Of a stretch of 14,542 bases of DNA, positions 1-7,847 are shown one piece after another (positions within the stretch are counted from its first letter, which is position 1; each line of letters begins with the position of its first letter). The stretch is from Bacteroidota bacterium. GTDB taxonomy: Bacteria; Bacteroidota; Bacteroidia; UBA8524. The stretch covers positions 26,101 through 40,642 of the forward strand of contig DQHT01000012.1 in assembly GCA_003531115.1 (NCBI GenBank), in the 5' to 3' direction. Both the position numbers and the translations under genes were made by a program. The notes under the pieces are model-generated. The model was not told the origin of the DNA, made no database searches, and saw only the letters and a list, made by a program, of their open reading frames with translations.

Positions 1-180
1 GTCAAGCAGAATCTGTTCTGGGCTTTCATCTATAATGTCATTGGAATTCCTCTGGCGGCGGGCGTTCTGATCCCGGCCTTTGGCTTTGCCCTCGACCCCA
101 TGATCGCCGGTGCGGCCATGGCACTAAGTTCAGTGAGCGTGGTGCTGAATTCATTGCGCCTGCGATGGAAAAAGATCTGA
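1..180 (+). CDS. copA: Cu+-exporting P1B-type ATPase, C-terminal fragment
   Basis: The window opens inside a reading frame of 59 codons ending in TGA at 178-180; the start is off the window. The translation holds the last two transmembrane helices of a P1B-1 copper ATPase. One helix carries the Tyr-Asn pair ([13 protein letters not shown]). The last carries MALSS followed by [11 protein letters not shown], the Met and Ser-Ser positions known to bind Cu+ in CopA proteins. The family pumps Cu+ out of the cytoplasm using ATP. The CPC motif, the phosphorylation DKTG and the N-terminal HMA domains are outside the window and cannot be checked. The HMA chaperone and multicopper oxidase downstream fit a copper cluster. 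Confidence 0.9.
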   Translation, partial: VKQNLFWAFIYNVIGIPLAAGVLIPAFGFALDPMIAGAAMALSSVSVVLNSLRLRWKKI

Positions 181-256
181 TAATCAACGATCTCATTCCT
201 TTAAATAGTATAAAAAGTACACGGAATTATATAAGTGTCAATACATTAAACAAACT

Positions 257-264
257 GAATTTTG
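257..264 (+). promoter_or_regulatory. Possible -7 promoter element for the MFS gene
   Basis: GAATTTTG matches 7 of 8 positions of the Bacteroidota -7 consensus TAnnTTTG and lies 18 bases before the ATG at 283, in the 102-base gap after the P-type ATPase. No good -33 TTG is seen at the right distance, so this is weak. The AT-rich gap shows no other structure. Confidence 0.25.
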
Positions 265-282
265 TAGAAACATTTAGATAAA

Positions 283-1677
283 ATGAAAAAGAAAACATTA
301 ATCAGCGAATCCGGAAATTATGCGAACCGGTGGAAAGCTCTCGCGGTACTTTGTGCCGCTCAGTTTATGGTTATTATGGACACTTCCATAATCGGGGTAG
401 CATTGCCCGCCATCCAAAAAGCATTGAATTATGAAGCCAATGCCCTGCACTGGATCTTTAATGCCTATGTGATCGTATTTGGTGGTCTGCTTTTGTTAGG
501 CGGCAAACTATCCGACACACTTGGCCCGAAGAAAATTTTTATGACCGGTTTTGTCATCCTTAGCCTGGCATCCTTATTCACAGGATTTGCCTGGTCGGAG
601 GCCTCCATGAACGTGGGTCGCGCTATTCAGGGACTAGGTGCTGCATTGATCGCCCCATCGGCATTGACCTTATTGATGACCATGTTTACCGAGCCAAAAG
701 AAATTGGTAAAGCACTAGGTTTTTGGGGTGCTTCCGCAGCAGCCGGTGGTTCAGCCGGGGTGTTTCTCGGAGGGGTATTGACCGATTTTATGGACTGGCG
801 CTGGACCTTCTTTATCAATCTTCCTATTGGTATTGCCGTTATCCTTTTTGGATCAGGATTACTTCTTAAGGGCGATAAACAAAAAGGAAAAATTGACGCA
901 TTTGGTTCCTTACTGATCACTGCGGCGATCTCAGTTTTGGTGTATACCCTGGTTACTTTGGAAGGTAGTGGTCTGTTATCCCTTCGTACCCTGGGACTAC
1001 TGGCCGTATCCCTTCTGCTTTTCCTTGTTTTTATTGCTATTCAAAAAAGAAGCAGGAATCAACTGATCCCACTTGTCATCTTTAGGGCAAAAAACCTGGT
1101 AGCAGCCAATGTTATCACTGCCTTACTTGCAGCTGCCTGGATCCCGCTCTGGTTTTTTCTGAATCTTTATCTTCAGCAAATTCTTGGATTTACAGCATTT
1201 CACAGCGGTCTGGCCTTATTGCCCATGACCCTGGCCATTATGGTATTGATGGTGCTATTTTCAGGAAAAATTGTTGCTAGACTGGGGGTTAAAGGGGCTT
1301 TGAGCACAGGATTGCTTTTGTTGTCCGGATCTCTGGTTTGGCTGGCTTTTTTACCTGCCAATTCCTCCTATTTCGTACACGTTATCTGGCCAACCTTGCT
1401 TGCCGCTACCGGCATGTCGATGGCTTATGTACCAGCTACCATTGCAGCAATGAGTTCGGTTAAACCTGAAGAAACAGGCATCGCTTCCGGACTTGTAAAC
1501 AGCACCTACCAGGTAGGCAGCGCACTCGGATTGGCACTGGCTGTTGCCGTATCTGCATACGTTGTATCAACACAATCACTGGAAATACCGGGAAGTGGTT
1601 TTCAGGCCGCCTTTTTATTTGCCGCAGCAATTAGTTTGCTCGGATTTTTAACAACACGATTAAAACTCATTAAATAA
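283..1677 (+). CDS. MFS transporter, DHA2 (EmrB/QacA-like) family, 14 TM
   Basis: A 464-residue, very hydrophobic protein. Residues about 18-45 hold TM1 with MDTSIIGVALP, the DHA2 motif following the first helix (lDxTivnvALP). Residues about 75-85 hold the MFS motif A loop (GGKLSDTLGPKK). A GlyAla-rich motif C-like helix (GASAAAGGSAGVFLGG) follows near residue 150. The length and number of hydrophobic segments fit the 14-helix drug:H+ antiporter class. The substrate cannot be read from sequence. Its position between a Cu+ ATPase and a copper chaperone suggests a role in metal or toxicant efflux, but this is inference. The ATG at 283 is the first in-frame Met; no Shine-Dalgarno is visible. It is followed after 29 bases by the HMA gene, so the two are probably co-transcribed. 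Confidence 0.85.
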   Translation: MKKKTLISESGNYANRWKALAVLCAAQFMVIMDTSIIGVALPAIQKALNYEANALHWIFNAYVIVFGGLLLLGGKLSDTLGPKKIFMTGFVILSLASLFTGFAWSEASMNVGRAIQGLGAALIAPSALTLLMTMFTEPKEIGKALGFWGASAAAGGSAGVFLGGVLTDFMDWRWTFFINLPIGIAVILFGSGLLLKGDKQKGKIDAFGSLLITAAISVLVYTLVTLEGSGLLSLRTLGLLAVSLLLFLVFIAIQKRSRNQLIPLVIFRAKNLVAANVITALLAAAWIPLWFFLNLYLQQILGFTAFHSGLALLPMTLAIMVLMVLFSGKIVARLGVKGALSTGLLLLSGSLVWLAFLPANSSYFVHVIWPTLLAATGMSMAYVPATIAAMSSVKPEETGIASGLVNSTYQVGSALGLALAVAVSAYVVSTQSLEIPGSGFQAAFLFAAAISLLGFLTTRLKLIK

Positions 1678-1706
1678 TTGTCCCATTCATTTAAACAAAC
1701 ACGATC

Positions 1707-1931
1707 ATGAAAAACCTCATTTTTAAAACCAACATCAATTGCGGCGGTTGCGTCGCTAAAGTTACTCCCTTCCTGAATGAAGAATTTCAGGCAGGAAATT
1801 GGGAGGTCGATTTTTTAAACCCATCCAAAATACTGCAGGTAAAGGGTGAAAGTATTCTCGCCACTGAAGTCGAAGCTGTTGTGATGGAGGCTGGATTTAA
1901 AGCCGAATTTATCCGGGAAGAAAGCGTTTAG
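1707..1931 (+). CDS. Small heavy-metal-associated (HMA) domain protein, CopZ-like
   Basis: A 74-residue single-domain protein. It begins MKNLIFKTNINCGGC, so the metal-binding CxxC is Cys12-Gly-Gly-Cys15 at the end of strand 1. This is followed by a helix and a second strand pattern (WEVDFLNPSKILQVKG) and a second helix with the usual hydrophobic spacing (VEAVVMEAGF). Family members bind Cu+ through the two Cys and pass it to CopA-type ATPases in the cytoplasm. The residue before CxxC is Asn rather than the common Thr. It sits between the MFS gene and the multicopper oxidase with short gaps (29 and 37 bases), consistent with one copper operon. Metal identity (Cu versus Hg or Zn) is inferred from context. 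Confidence 0.85.
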   Translation: MKNLIFKTNINCGGCVAKVTPFLNEEFQAGNWEVDFLNPSKILQVKGESILATEVEAVVMEAGFKAEFIREESV

Positions 1932-1968
1932 GCTTAATTTCTATTATCCACCTAACTTAGAAGAACAA

Positions 1969-4119
1969 ATGTTACGCTTAAAACATAGTCGGATCAAACT
2001 CCTGATGGTGCTCCTGATGGTGCTCCTGTTCATCTTCACTGAGGCCAAGGCACAAGTAGTGAAACAAACGGTTCACCTCTATCTTCACGATACCACCGTG
2101 AATTATGGAGGGAAACCAAAACAGGCGATTGCGATCAACGGAACTATTCCCGGTCCGGAATTGCATTTTACCATCGGTGATACAGCGGAAATATTTGTCC
2201 ATAACCTGATGAAGGAAGAAAGTTCCCTGCACTGGCATGGTTTGATCTTACCCAATGACCAGGATGGAGTGCCGTATTTAACTACGGCACCCATCAAGGC
2301 AGGAACGACGGCCAGGTATTATTTTCCCCTGGTACAGACCGGAACCTATTGGTACCATTCGCATACCGGACTCCAGGAGCAGTTGGGCCAGTACGGCGCT
2401 TTTATCATCCATGAAAATAGGCCAGCCAGGTATAAGGAGAAAACCTTGTTGCTGAGCGACTGGAGCAACGAAAACCCGAAACAGATCGATCGTTCGCTGC
2501 ACGCGGCTACCGATTGGTACATGATCAAGAAAAATGCGGTTCAGAGTTATGGAGAGGCGATCATGGAAGGTCATCTGGATACCAAACTAATCAGCGAATG
2601 GAAACGGATGCATGCCATGGATGTGAGCGATGTGTATTACGAGGCCTTTTTGATGAATGGTGCCCAACAAAGTTCCATGACACATCAGGCAGGCGATACC
2701 CTTCGGCTCAGGGTGATCAATGGCAGCTCTTCCACTTACTTCTGGCTTCAGTTTGCAGGAGGAAAGATATGGGTGGTAGCCAGTGACGGGGCAGAAGTGG
2801 TTCCGGTTGCTGTCGACCGTCTGATCGTTGGTGTATCGGAAAACTATGATGTGCTTGTTGTTTTGCCCAAAACTGGCAGCTTTGAATTTCGGGCTACATC
2901 GGAGGACAGGATCGGCTACACCTCCTTATTTATAGGCGAAGGCGATACCATTTTTGCTCCTCATTTGCCGCGACTTGACTATTTTGAAGGAATGGTCATG
3001 ATGAACGACATGATGACCCTGGATGCCAACATGAAACCCATGGCCATGCATATGCAGAATCAAATGATGGATATGAATGTGGTGATGTACCCGGAGTATA
3101 CAAACCCGCTTGATTCGGGCGTTCATCCCTATCATTACGGCCGCCCAAAGACCTTGAGTTATGAAATGCTTCGGGCTCCTGAACCGACCGTATTTCCGGA
3201 GGGAGATTGGACCGAATACCAGTTTATGCTCACCGGAAATATGAACCGCTATGTATGGACCATCAATAACCGAACGGTTTCTGAATCAGATAAGATCCTG
3301 ATCAAAAAGGGGGAGAAGGTGCGTATCATCCTGTATAACAACACCATGATGCGTCATCCTATGCACCTGCACGGGCATTTTTTCAGGGTAAGGAATAAAC
3401 ATGGCGATTATAGTCCGCTAAAAACTGTTCTCGACATCATGCCTATGGAAACGGATACGATTGAGTTTTTGGGTACCGAATCGGGCGACTGGTTTTTCCA
3501 TTGCCATATTTTGTACCATATGATGAGTGGAATGGGCAGGATATTTCACTATGAAAATTCGCCGGTCAACACCCAGTTCAAAAACCCGGAGAAAGCTTTA
3601 AAAATGCTCTATCATGACGACCGCATGTACCATTTAATGGCCGAAGTTGACCTCGCATCGAGCGGAACTGACGGGCATGTCATGTATGCCAATACGCGAA
3701 ATGCCTTTAGCGGAGAATGGCGTATTGGTTTAATGGGTGATTATGAAACAGAAACCCACATTTCCCGGTTTATTGGAAGAAACCAGTTTCTCAATGTATA
3801 TGCGGGATCCGATTTCAGAAATCGCCATGGAGGAGAGGAAAACAGTAAAGACAATCGCCAGGTATTTTGTGTGGGAGCTCAGTACATGTTGCCCGGTTTG
3901 ATCTTAACTGATTTTCGTCTCGATCATACTGGTAAATTGAGGCTTCAATTGCATCGCGAAGACCTGGCTGTTACACCACGATTGCGCCTCAACGCCATGT
4001 GGAATACCGATGGCGAGTACATGGTAGGAACCTACTATATCTTAACCAAATATTGGGCAGCATCCATGCACTATGACAGCGACATGAAACTTGGAGCAGG
4101 ATTTCGCTTTACCTATTAA
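1969..4119 (+). CDS. Multicopper oxidase (CopA/PcoA-like) with C-terminal beta-barrel-like extension
   Basis: A 716-residue exported protein with a signal peptide (residues 1-29, cleavage probably after AKA). The cupredoxin domains carry all four copper motifs: HWHG (88-91), HSH (130-132), HPMHLHG (463-469) and HCHILYHMMSGM (511-522). The type-1 copper ligands are His463, Cys512, His517 and axial Met522. A Met-rich loop (13 Met in residues 342-373) before the last domain is typical of cuprous oxidases that detoxify Cu+ in the periplasm. Residues about 540-716 lie beyond the normal oxidase end. They show alternating amphipathic strands and finish in Arg-Phe-Thr-Tyr, like the terminal strand of an outer-membrane barrel; I read this as a fused CopB-like segment. 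ATG at 1969 directly precedes a good signal peptide. Confidence 0.92.
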   Translation: MLRLKHSRIKLLMVLLMVLLFIFTEAKAQVVKQTVHLYLHDTTVNYGGKPKQAIAINGTIPGPELHFTIGDTAEIFVHNLMKEESSLHWHGLILPNDQDGVPYLTTAPIKAGTTARYYFPLVQTGTYWYHSHTGLQEQLGQYGAFIIHENRPARYKEKTLLLSDWSNENPKQIDRSLHAATDWYMIKKNAVQSYGEAIMEGHLDTKLISEWKRMHAMDVSDVYYEAFLMNGAQQSSMTHQAGDTLRLRVINGSSSTYFWLQFAGGKIWVVASDGAEVVPVAVDRLIVGVSENYDVLVVLPKTGSFEFRATSEDRIGYTSLFIGEGDTIFAPHLPRLDYFEGMVMMNDMMTLDANMKPMAMHMQNQMMDMNVVMYPEYTNPLDSGVHPYHYGRPKTLSYEMLRAPEPTVFPEGDWTEYQFMLTGNMNRYVWTINNRTVSESDKILIKKGEKVRIILYNNTMMRHPMHLHGHFFRVRNKHGDYSPLKTVLDIMPMETDTIEFLGTESGDWFFHCHILYHMMSGMGRIFHYENSPVNTQFKNPEKALKMLYHDDRMYHLMAEVDLASSGTDGHVMYANTRNAFSGEWRIGLMGDYETETHISRFIGRNQFLNVYAGSDFRNRHGGEENSKDNRQVFCVGAQYMLPGLILTDFRLDHTGKLRLQLHREDLAVTPRLRLNAMWNTDGEYMVGTYYILTKYWAASMHYDSDMKLGAGFRFTY
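1999..2028 (+). repeat. 12-bp tandem repeat in signal-peptide coding region
   Basis: The unit CTCCTGATGGTG occurs twice in tandem, followed by a third half copy (CTCCTG). It encodes the repeated LLMV of the oxidase signal-peptide core. Gain or loss of a unit would keep frame and only change hydrophobic core length. Confidence 0.7.
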
Positions 4120-4140
4120 GATACAGAAGCAGGCCTGGCC

Positions 4141-4165
4141 TATCCTTCGGCAAGCTCAGGATGCC
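4141..4165. repeat. Short dispersed palindromic repeat between convergent genes
   Basis: The stretch ATCCTTCGGCAAGCTCAGGA followed by TGCCGG resembles the interspersed repeat seen in many bacterial genomes (CCTTCGrCAAGCTCAGGA). It is an imperfect inverted repeat (ATCCT and AGGAT ends). It lies in the 98-base gap between the oxidase stop and the convergent M1 peptidase stop and could act as a weak bidirectional terminator; no U-tract is present. Confidence 0.45.
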
Positions 4166-4217
4166 GGCCGTCTGAAGCCTTTGTCTGCCTCCAATCCTCC
4201 ATACCTCCCTTCTAATA

Positions 4218-6515
4218 TCAGTCTTCTGCCCGTTTTTTCCTTTGCATGGGGTTTTCCTGCTCGCGGTGTTTTTGTTTGTACAATTCAAAGCGGGTAGGGG
4301 CCACACGCGGAGGCCAGTAGTTGTTGTTTCGATTTACATCGGCGGTTTCCAGATTTGGGTCGAGGCTGATGCGAACCACTTCCTTTGCAAACCAAAATAC
4401 CTTGCTCACACTTGAATCGCCAAAACGCCAAATTTCGGCCGGGATATAGACCTTTTCCCGGGTACCGTCTGCAAATTCAAACTCAATAATTACAGGCATA
4501 ACCATGGCCCCTACCAGATCAAAATTTAACTGGTAGAAATTGAGTTTGCTGTTGAGCAGGGCTTTTTCTTCCGGACTCAGTCCCTTGATCATCTGTTGGT
4601 ACTCTTTGCGGTCGAGCTCGGTTACTTTAAAGCGATCCGGGTCCGTGTAAAAGTCATGTAGTTCCGGATCGAGTTCGATTTGGGTTTTGCTCACCGTATC
4701 CGCCCTGTTAAGGATATCCCCCTGAAAAACTTCGCGATCGGGATCACGCTCTTTGGCCTCATTCTCCACTTCGAGACCCGGATTTTGGCTGTTTACCCGG
4801 TACCATTTTACATCACTCAGCGCAATATCACAATAATCCGTGCTGTAAAACCAGGCTCTCCAGAACCAGTCGAGGTCTACTCCCGAAGCATCTTCCATGG
4901 TTCGGAAAAAATCGCTGGGTTCCGGGTGTTTGAACATCCAACGCTGGGCATAGGTTTTAAAAGCGTAGTCAAAATTTTCACGACCTAGAATGGTTTCACG
5001 AAGTATATTCAATGCTGTGGCAGGTTTTCCATACGCATTGTTGCCAAACTGGATCAGACTTTCTGAATTGGTCATGATAGGGACCATGGTATTCGGATCG
5101 CTGCGCATATAATCCACGATCTGGTAGGCGGCCCCTCTTCTTGATGGATAGTTTTCATCCCATTCCTGCTCGGTGAGGTATTGCAAAAAGGTATTTAATC
5201 CCTCATCCATCCAGGTCCATTGCCGCTCATCGCTGTTGATGATCATGGGAAAAAAGTTATGCCCTACCTCATGGATTATTACCGTGATCATGCCGTATTT
5301 GGTGCGTTCGGAGTAGGTGCCATCTTTTTCCGGACGACCGCCGTTAAAGCAGATCATCGGGTATTCCATGCCAATGTTATTGGTATGGACAGATATGGCT
5401 ACCGGATAGGGATAATCGAAGGTGTATTTGGAATAGGTACGAATGGTATGGGCCACGGCTTTGGTGGAGTATTTTTCCCAAAGCGGATTTCCTTCTTTGG
5501 GGTAATACGACATGGCCATAACGGTGCGCGATCCGAATTGAACACCCTGGGCATCCCAGATAAATTTACGGGAACTGGCAAAGGCAAAGTCGCGTACATT
5601 TTCGGCATGGAAGATCCATGTTTTAGTACCTTTTGCTTTTGTTTTTTCCTTGTTACGGGCTTCCTCTTCAGTAACGATCATGAGCGGTTTGTCGCTTTTT
5701 TCCGCATCTTTAAAACGCTGTCTTTCTGTTGCAGTGAGTACCGCCGCTGCATTTTGAAGCACTCCCGTTGCACCTACAATATGGTCTGAGGGAACAGTAA
5801 GCTTTACTTTATAATCGCCAAAGGGAAGCGTAAATTCTCCCCGGCCAAGGAACTGTTTATTCTGCCATCCATACACATCATTGTACACGCACATTCTTGG
5901 AAAGAACTGGCTCATGGTATAGATATAATTGCTGTCTTCTGCAAAATACTCATAACCCATACGACCTCCGAATTTTGCCCGGTCCTGGATATTGAACCAC
6001 CATTTCATATTAAGTTCGATGCTGGCACCCGCTTTTAAAGGTTGGGGCAGGTCTACACGCATCATGGTTTTTACAATGAGGTAGGGAAGGGCTTTGCCAT
6101 TGGCGCCTTTTACTTCTTCAATATGGTAACCGCCATCAAATTCGGCCATCATCCCCTGCAATTGGTCGAAAGTCATACGCGGAGAAATGGATTCCTGACC
6201 TACTTTTTTTGAATCGGTTCCTTTTTCTCTTACGTTCTGATCAAGCTGCATCCAAAGGTATTCGAGGGCATCCGGCGAATTGTTGATATAGGTGATCTTT
6301 CCCGATCCTTTTATTGTGTGACCAAATTCATCGAGGGTAACCTCAATATCGTAATTGGCTCTGTTCTGGTAATAATCGTGCCCTGGTGCTCCCGCTCCCG
6401 TGCGGTAAGGACCCGGAGTGGGCCATGTTTCATCGAGTTGTTTGAATTTATCCGTACGTTGGGCGTTCGCCACCGAGCACAGAAGCAGGGCAATAAAGAG
6501 TAGTCTGGTTTTCAT
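4218..6515 (-). CDS. M1-family (gluzincin) metallopeptidase, exported
   Basis: A 765-residue protein with signal peptide MKTRLLFIALLLCSVANAQ. The zinc site is complete: HEVGH at 415-419 and the third ligand Glu438 in WMDEGLNTF, giving the HExxH-18-residue-E spacing of family M1. GMEYP at 382-386 occupies the place of the substrate-binding GxMEN motif of aminopeptidases. An N-terminal beta domain (about 50-250) precedes the catalytic domain, and a long C-terminal part follows. It probably trims peptides in the periplasm or at the cell surface. The ATG at 6515 is the first Met and starts the signal peptide. It is transcribed with the same strand polarity as the ABC/DUF3299/DUF6702 genes upstream but separated from them by repeats, so it may have its own promoter. 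Confidence 0.9.
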   Translation of the reverse strand: MKTRLLFIALLLCSVANAQRTDKFKQLDETWPTPGPYRTGAGAPGHDYYQNRANYDIEVTLDEFGHTIKGSGKITYINNSPDALEYLWMQLDQNVREKGTDSKKVGQESISPRMTFDQLQGMMAEFDGGYHIEEVKGANGKALPYLIVKTMMRVDLPQPLKAGASIELNMKWWFNIQDRAKFGGRMGYEYFAEDSNYIYTMSQFFPRMCVYNDVYGWQNKQFLGRGEFTLPFGDYKVKLTVPSDHIVGATGVLQNAAAVLTATERQRFKDAEKSDKPLMIVTEEEARNKEKTKAKGTKTWIFHAENVRDFAFASSRKFIWDAQGVQFGSRTVMAMSYYPKEGNPLWEKYSTKAVAHTIRTYSKYTFDYPYPVAISVHTNNIGMEYPMICFNGGRPEKDGTYSERTKYGMITVIIHEVGHNFFPMIINSDERQWTWMDEGLNTFLQYLTEQEWDENYPSRRGAAYQIVDYMRSDPNTMVPIMTNSESLIQFGNNAYGKPATALNILRETILGRENFDYAFKTYAQRWMFKHPEPSDFFRTMEDASGVDLDWFWRAWFYSTDYCDIALSDVKWYRVNSQNPGLEVENEAKERDPDREVFQGDILNRADTVSKTQIELDPELHDFYTDPDRFKVTELDRKEYQQMIKGLSPEEKALLNSKLNFYQLNFDLVGAMVMPVIIEFEFADGTREKVYIPAEIWRFGDSSVSKVFWFAKEVVRISLDPNLETADVNRNNNYWPPRVAPTRFELYKQKHREQENPMQRKKRAED

Positions 6516-6523
6516 TCGTAAAG

Positions 6524-6556
6524 CAAAAGAAAGGATTCGCTATGGATTTTCCATAG
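6524..6556 (-). promoter_or_regulatory. Possible promoter and palindrome upstream of the M1 peptidase
   Basis: On the minus strand TTCTTTTG (6531-6524) matches 7 of 8 bases of TAnnTTTG, 8 bases before the ATG at 6515. Just upstream, at 6540-6556, is a perfect 7-bp inverted repeat (CTATGGA and TCCATAG, spacer TTT). It would fall between the -33 and -7 positions, where an operator is expected. The arms share the CTATGG core of the nearby 7-bp repeats, so it may instead be repeat debris. Confidence 0.3.
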
Positions 6557-6583
6557 AAATCGGTTGAGGGATGGAATTAGTCG

Positions 6584-6644
6584 ATGGACCATAGACCATA
6601 GTCCATAGCATTTATTCCTTTAGCCATGGTCTATGGTCCATGGT
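6584..6644. repeat. Inverted pair of heptamer arrays (potential 16-bp hairpin)
   Basis: Left half 6584-6609 consists of 7-bp units ATGGACC, ATAGACC, ATAGTCC; right half 6624-6644 of CCATGGT, CTATGGT, CCATGGT. The 16 bases 6584-6599 and 6626-6641 are perfect reverse complements with a 26-base loop. It lies in the 161-base gap between the DUF1287 gene stop and the M1 start, so any transcript crossing the gap would carry the hairpin. Confidence 0.85.
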
Positions 6645-6676
6645 CAAAGATGTTCTGGCATTAACAACCCTTTACC

Positions 6677-7255
6677 TTATTGCTGATATCGATAATGCCC
6701 GATGATCGTGTAACTAAATAAACAATCCTCCAGAACCTGCCCTGCGCCAATATTATGGATGATCTGGTACTTTTTTCCATCCGAAGATTTGATGGCCGAT
6801 ACGATGCCAATATGCGTAATCGCTCCACCCAGATTCCAGCAAACGATATCTCCGGGTTTATAGTCTTCGGGCTTATTTGATTGAGTAAGAACTGTTCCTT
6901 TCCTGGAAAAAAAGGTCATTAAATTCGGCACCCGGCGGTGATCGATGTTTTTATCGGGTTTTTTAAGTCCCCAAATTTTGGGGTATTTGTCGAAGTTGGC
7001 CTTCATGTCCTCATGTACCTCCTTTTGCAGGTCAATTCCAAGTTTCCGGTAGGCACGGATCACCACGTCGGTGCATACTCCTTTGTCTTTAGGCACATCG
7101 CCATTCGGATACGGAATCGTAAAGTAGGAGGGATCATAGGTTACCTTGTCTTTCGTCAGCAGCAATGCCGAATCGGCCAAACGCAGGTACCAGGCATCCT
7201 GGCCCAATGCGAAAGCCGGGGTGAGCAGGAGGAGAAACGTGAACATTCGGATCAT
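6677..7255 (-). CDS. DUF1287 family protein, exported papain-like (NlpC/P60-type) fold
   Basis: A 192-residue protein with signal peptide (MIRMFTFLLLLTPAFALGQ). It carries the DUF1287 signature: PNGDVPKDKGVCTDVV with candidate catalytic Cys61, then WGL.KPD.NIDHRRVPNL around 95-112, PGDIVCW near 134-140, ITHIGIVS with His148, and IIHNIG with His167. The Cys/His order matches papain-like amidase or cysteine-peptidase folds; substrate is unknown, though cell-wall peptides are plausible by fold. The first ATG (7255) is used; Met4 is an alternative. It follows a heptamer array (7283-7345) that forms its 5' untranslated region if transcribed from upstream, and precedes the M1 gene by 161 bases. No clear promoter of its own is visible. 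Confidence 0.82.
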   Translation of the reverse strand: MIRMFTFLLLLTPAFALGQDAWYLRLADSALLLTKDKVTYDPSYFTIPYPNGDVPKDKGVCTDVVIRAYRKLGIDLQKEVHEDMKANFDKYPKIWGLKKPDKNIDHRRVPNLMTFFSRKGTVLTQSNKPEDYKPGDIVCWNLGGAITHIGIVSAIKSSDGKKYQIIHNIGAGQVLEDCLFSYTIIGHYRYQQ

Positions 7256-7282
7256 GAAACCTTAACGTACACTATGCCCTAT

Positions 7283-7345
7283 TTATGATTTATGATTTAT
7301 GATTTGTGATTTGGAATTTGGAGCTTGGAACTTGGGGCTCGGAAT
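7283..7345. repeat. Heptamer array, nine 7-bp units with drifting sequence
   Basis: Nine consecutive 7-bp units. The first three are identical (TTATGAT); then come TTGTGAT, TTGGAAT and TTGGAGC, and the last three are TTGGAAC, TTGGGGC and TCGGAAT. The phase is never broken over 63 bases. It fills the 94-base gap between the DUF6702 stop and the DUF1287 start. The first 23 bases around it (7281-7303) are identical to 14520-14542. Confidence 0.92.
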
Positions 7346-7349
7346 TACA

Positions 7350-7847
7350 CTAATCGCCGAGTTGTCTCAAACTCTCGTCTTTCCTCAACGAAAACGTCTC
7401 TTTCAACTCCCCACAATCCACGCGAAAAAGATTGATCTGATCCTCATAAATTTCCGTTAAGGCAGTGCAGCTTATTTCCAGGGATTTTGGTGCAGCGGCC
7501 AATGCCGGAACCTCAAGGTAGATCCATACCAGGTCATTTTCCAGTTCGTAACCGACCCACTGAAAGTTCAACGCCGTATTTGATTTGATCTGCAGGTGTT
7601 TATTGTAATAGGCCAGGATCTTTGGTCCCAAAACTTCCGGGTCCGAATTTTCGTCAATTTTAATAGACGGATCCGTTTGTTTTAATGCTTTTTCGAGGTC
7701 GTCGGTAAAAACCTTAACGGTTACCTGAAGCGTCTGGGTTTTGTATTCGAGGGTATAGTGGCTGATATAAAATTTATGCAGGACAAAGCTGCTTGCTGCA
7801 ATGGCAACACAAAGCAGGAGCAGGGATCTACTTAACTTTTTCAGCAT
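7350..7847 (-). CDS. DUF6702 family exported protein
   Basis: A 165-residue protein with an N-terminal signal segment (MLKKLSRSLLLLCVAIAASSFVL) followed by HKFYISHYTLEYKTQTLQV and KVFTDDLEKAL. These are the features I associate with the DUF6702 family (a His-containing start of the mature chain, then an FxDDLE motif). The rest is a predicted all-beta plus helix domain with two Cys (SCTAL, VDCGEL) that could form a disulfide. The molecular function is not established. Its ATG at 7847 lies 20 bases inside the end of the DUF3299-like gene, so translation is probably coupled. In Bacteroidota such genes commonly neighbour M1 peptidases, as here. A role as a periplasmic partner of the ABC system is only inference. 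Confidence 0.75.
   Translation of the reverse strand: MLKKLSRSLLLLCVAIAASSFVLHKFYISHYTLEYKTQTLQVTVKVFTDDLEKALKQTDPSIKIDENSDPEVLGPKILAYYNKHLQIKSNTALNFQWVGYELENDLVWIYLEVPALAAAPKSLEISCTALTEIYEDQINLFRVDCGELKETFSLRKDESLRQLGD

Noticed and set aside
4120..4217. Rho-independent terminator between convergent genes
   Set aside because: Only short imperfect stems with no U-tract on either strand. The dispersed repeat at 4141 is the clearer structure.
5220..5789. Long open frame (189 codons) on the + strand
   Set aside because: It is antisense to the well-supported M1 peptidase with its complete zinc site. Composition (Phe, Gly and Val rich, no domain) is that of a shadow frame.
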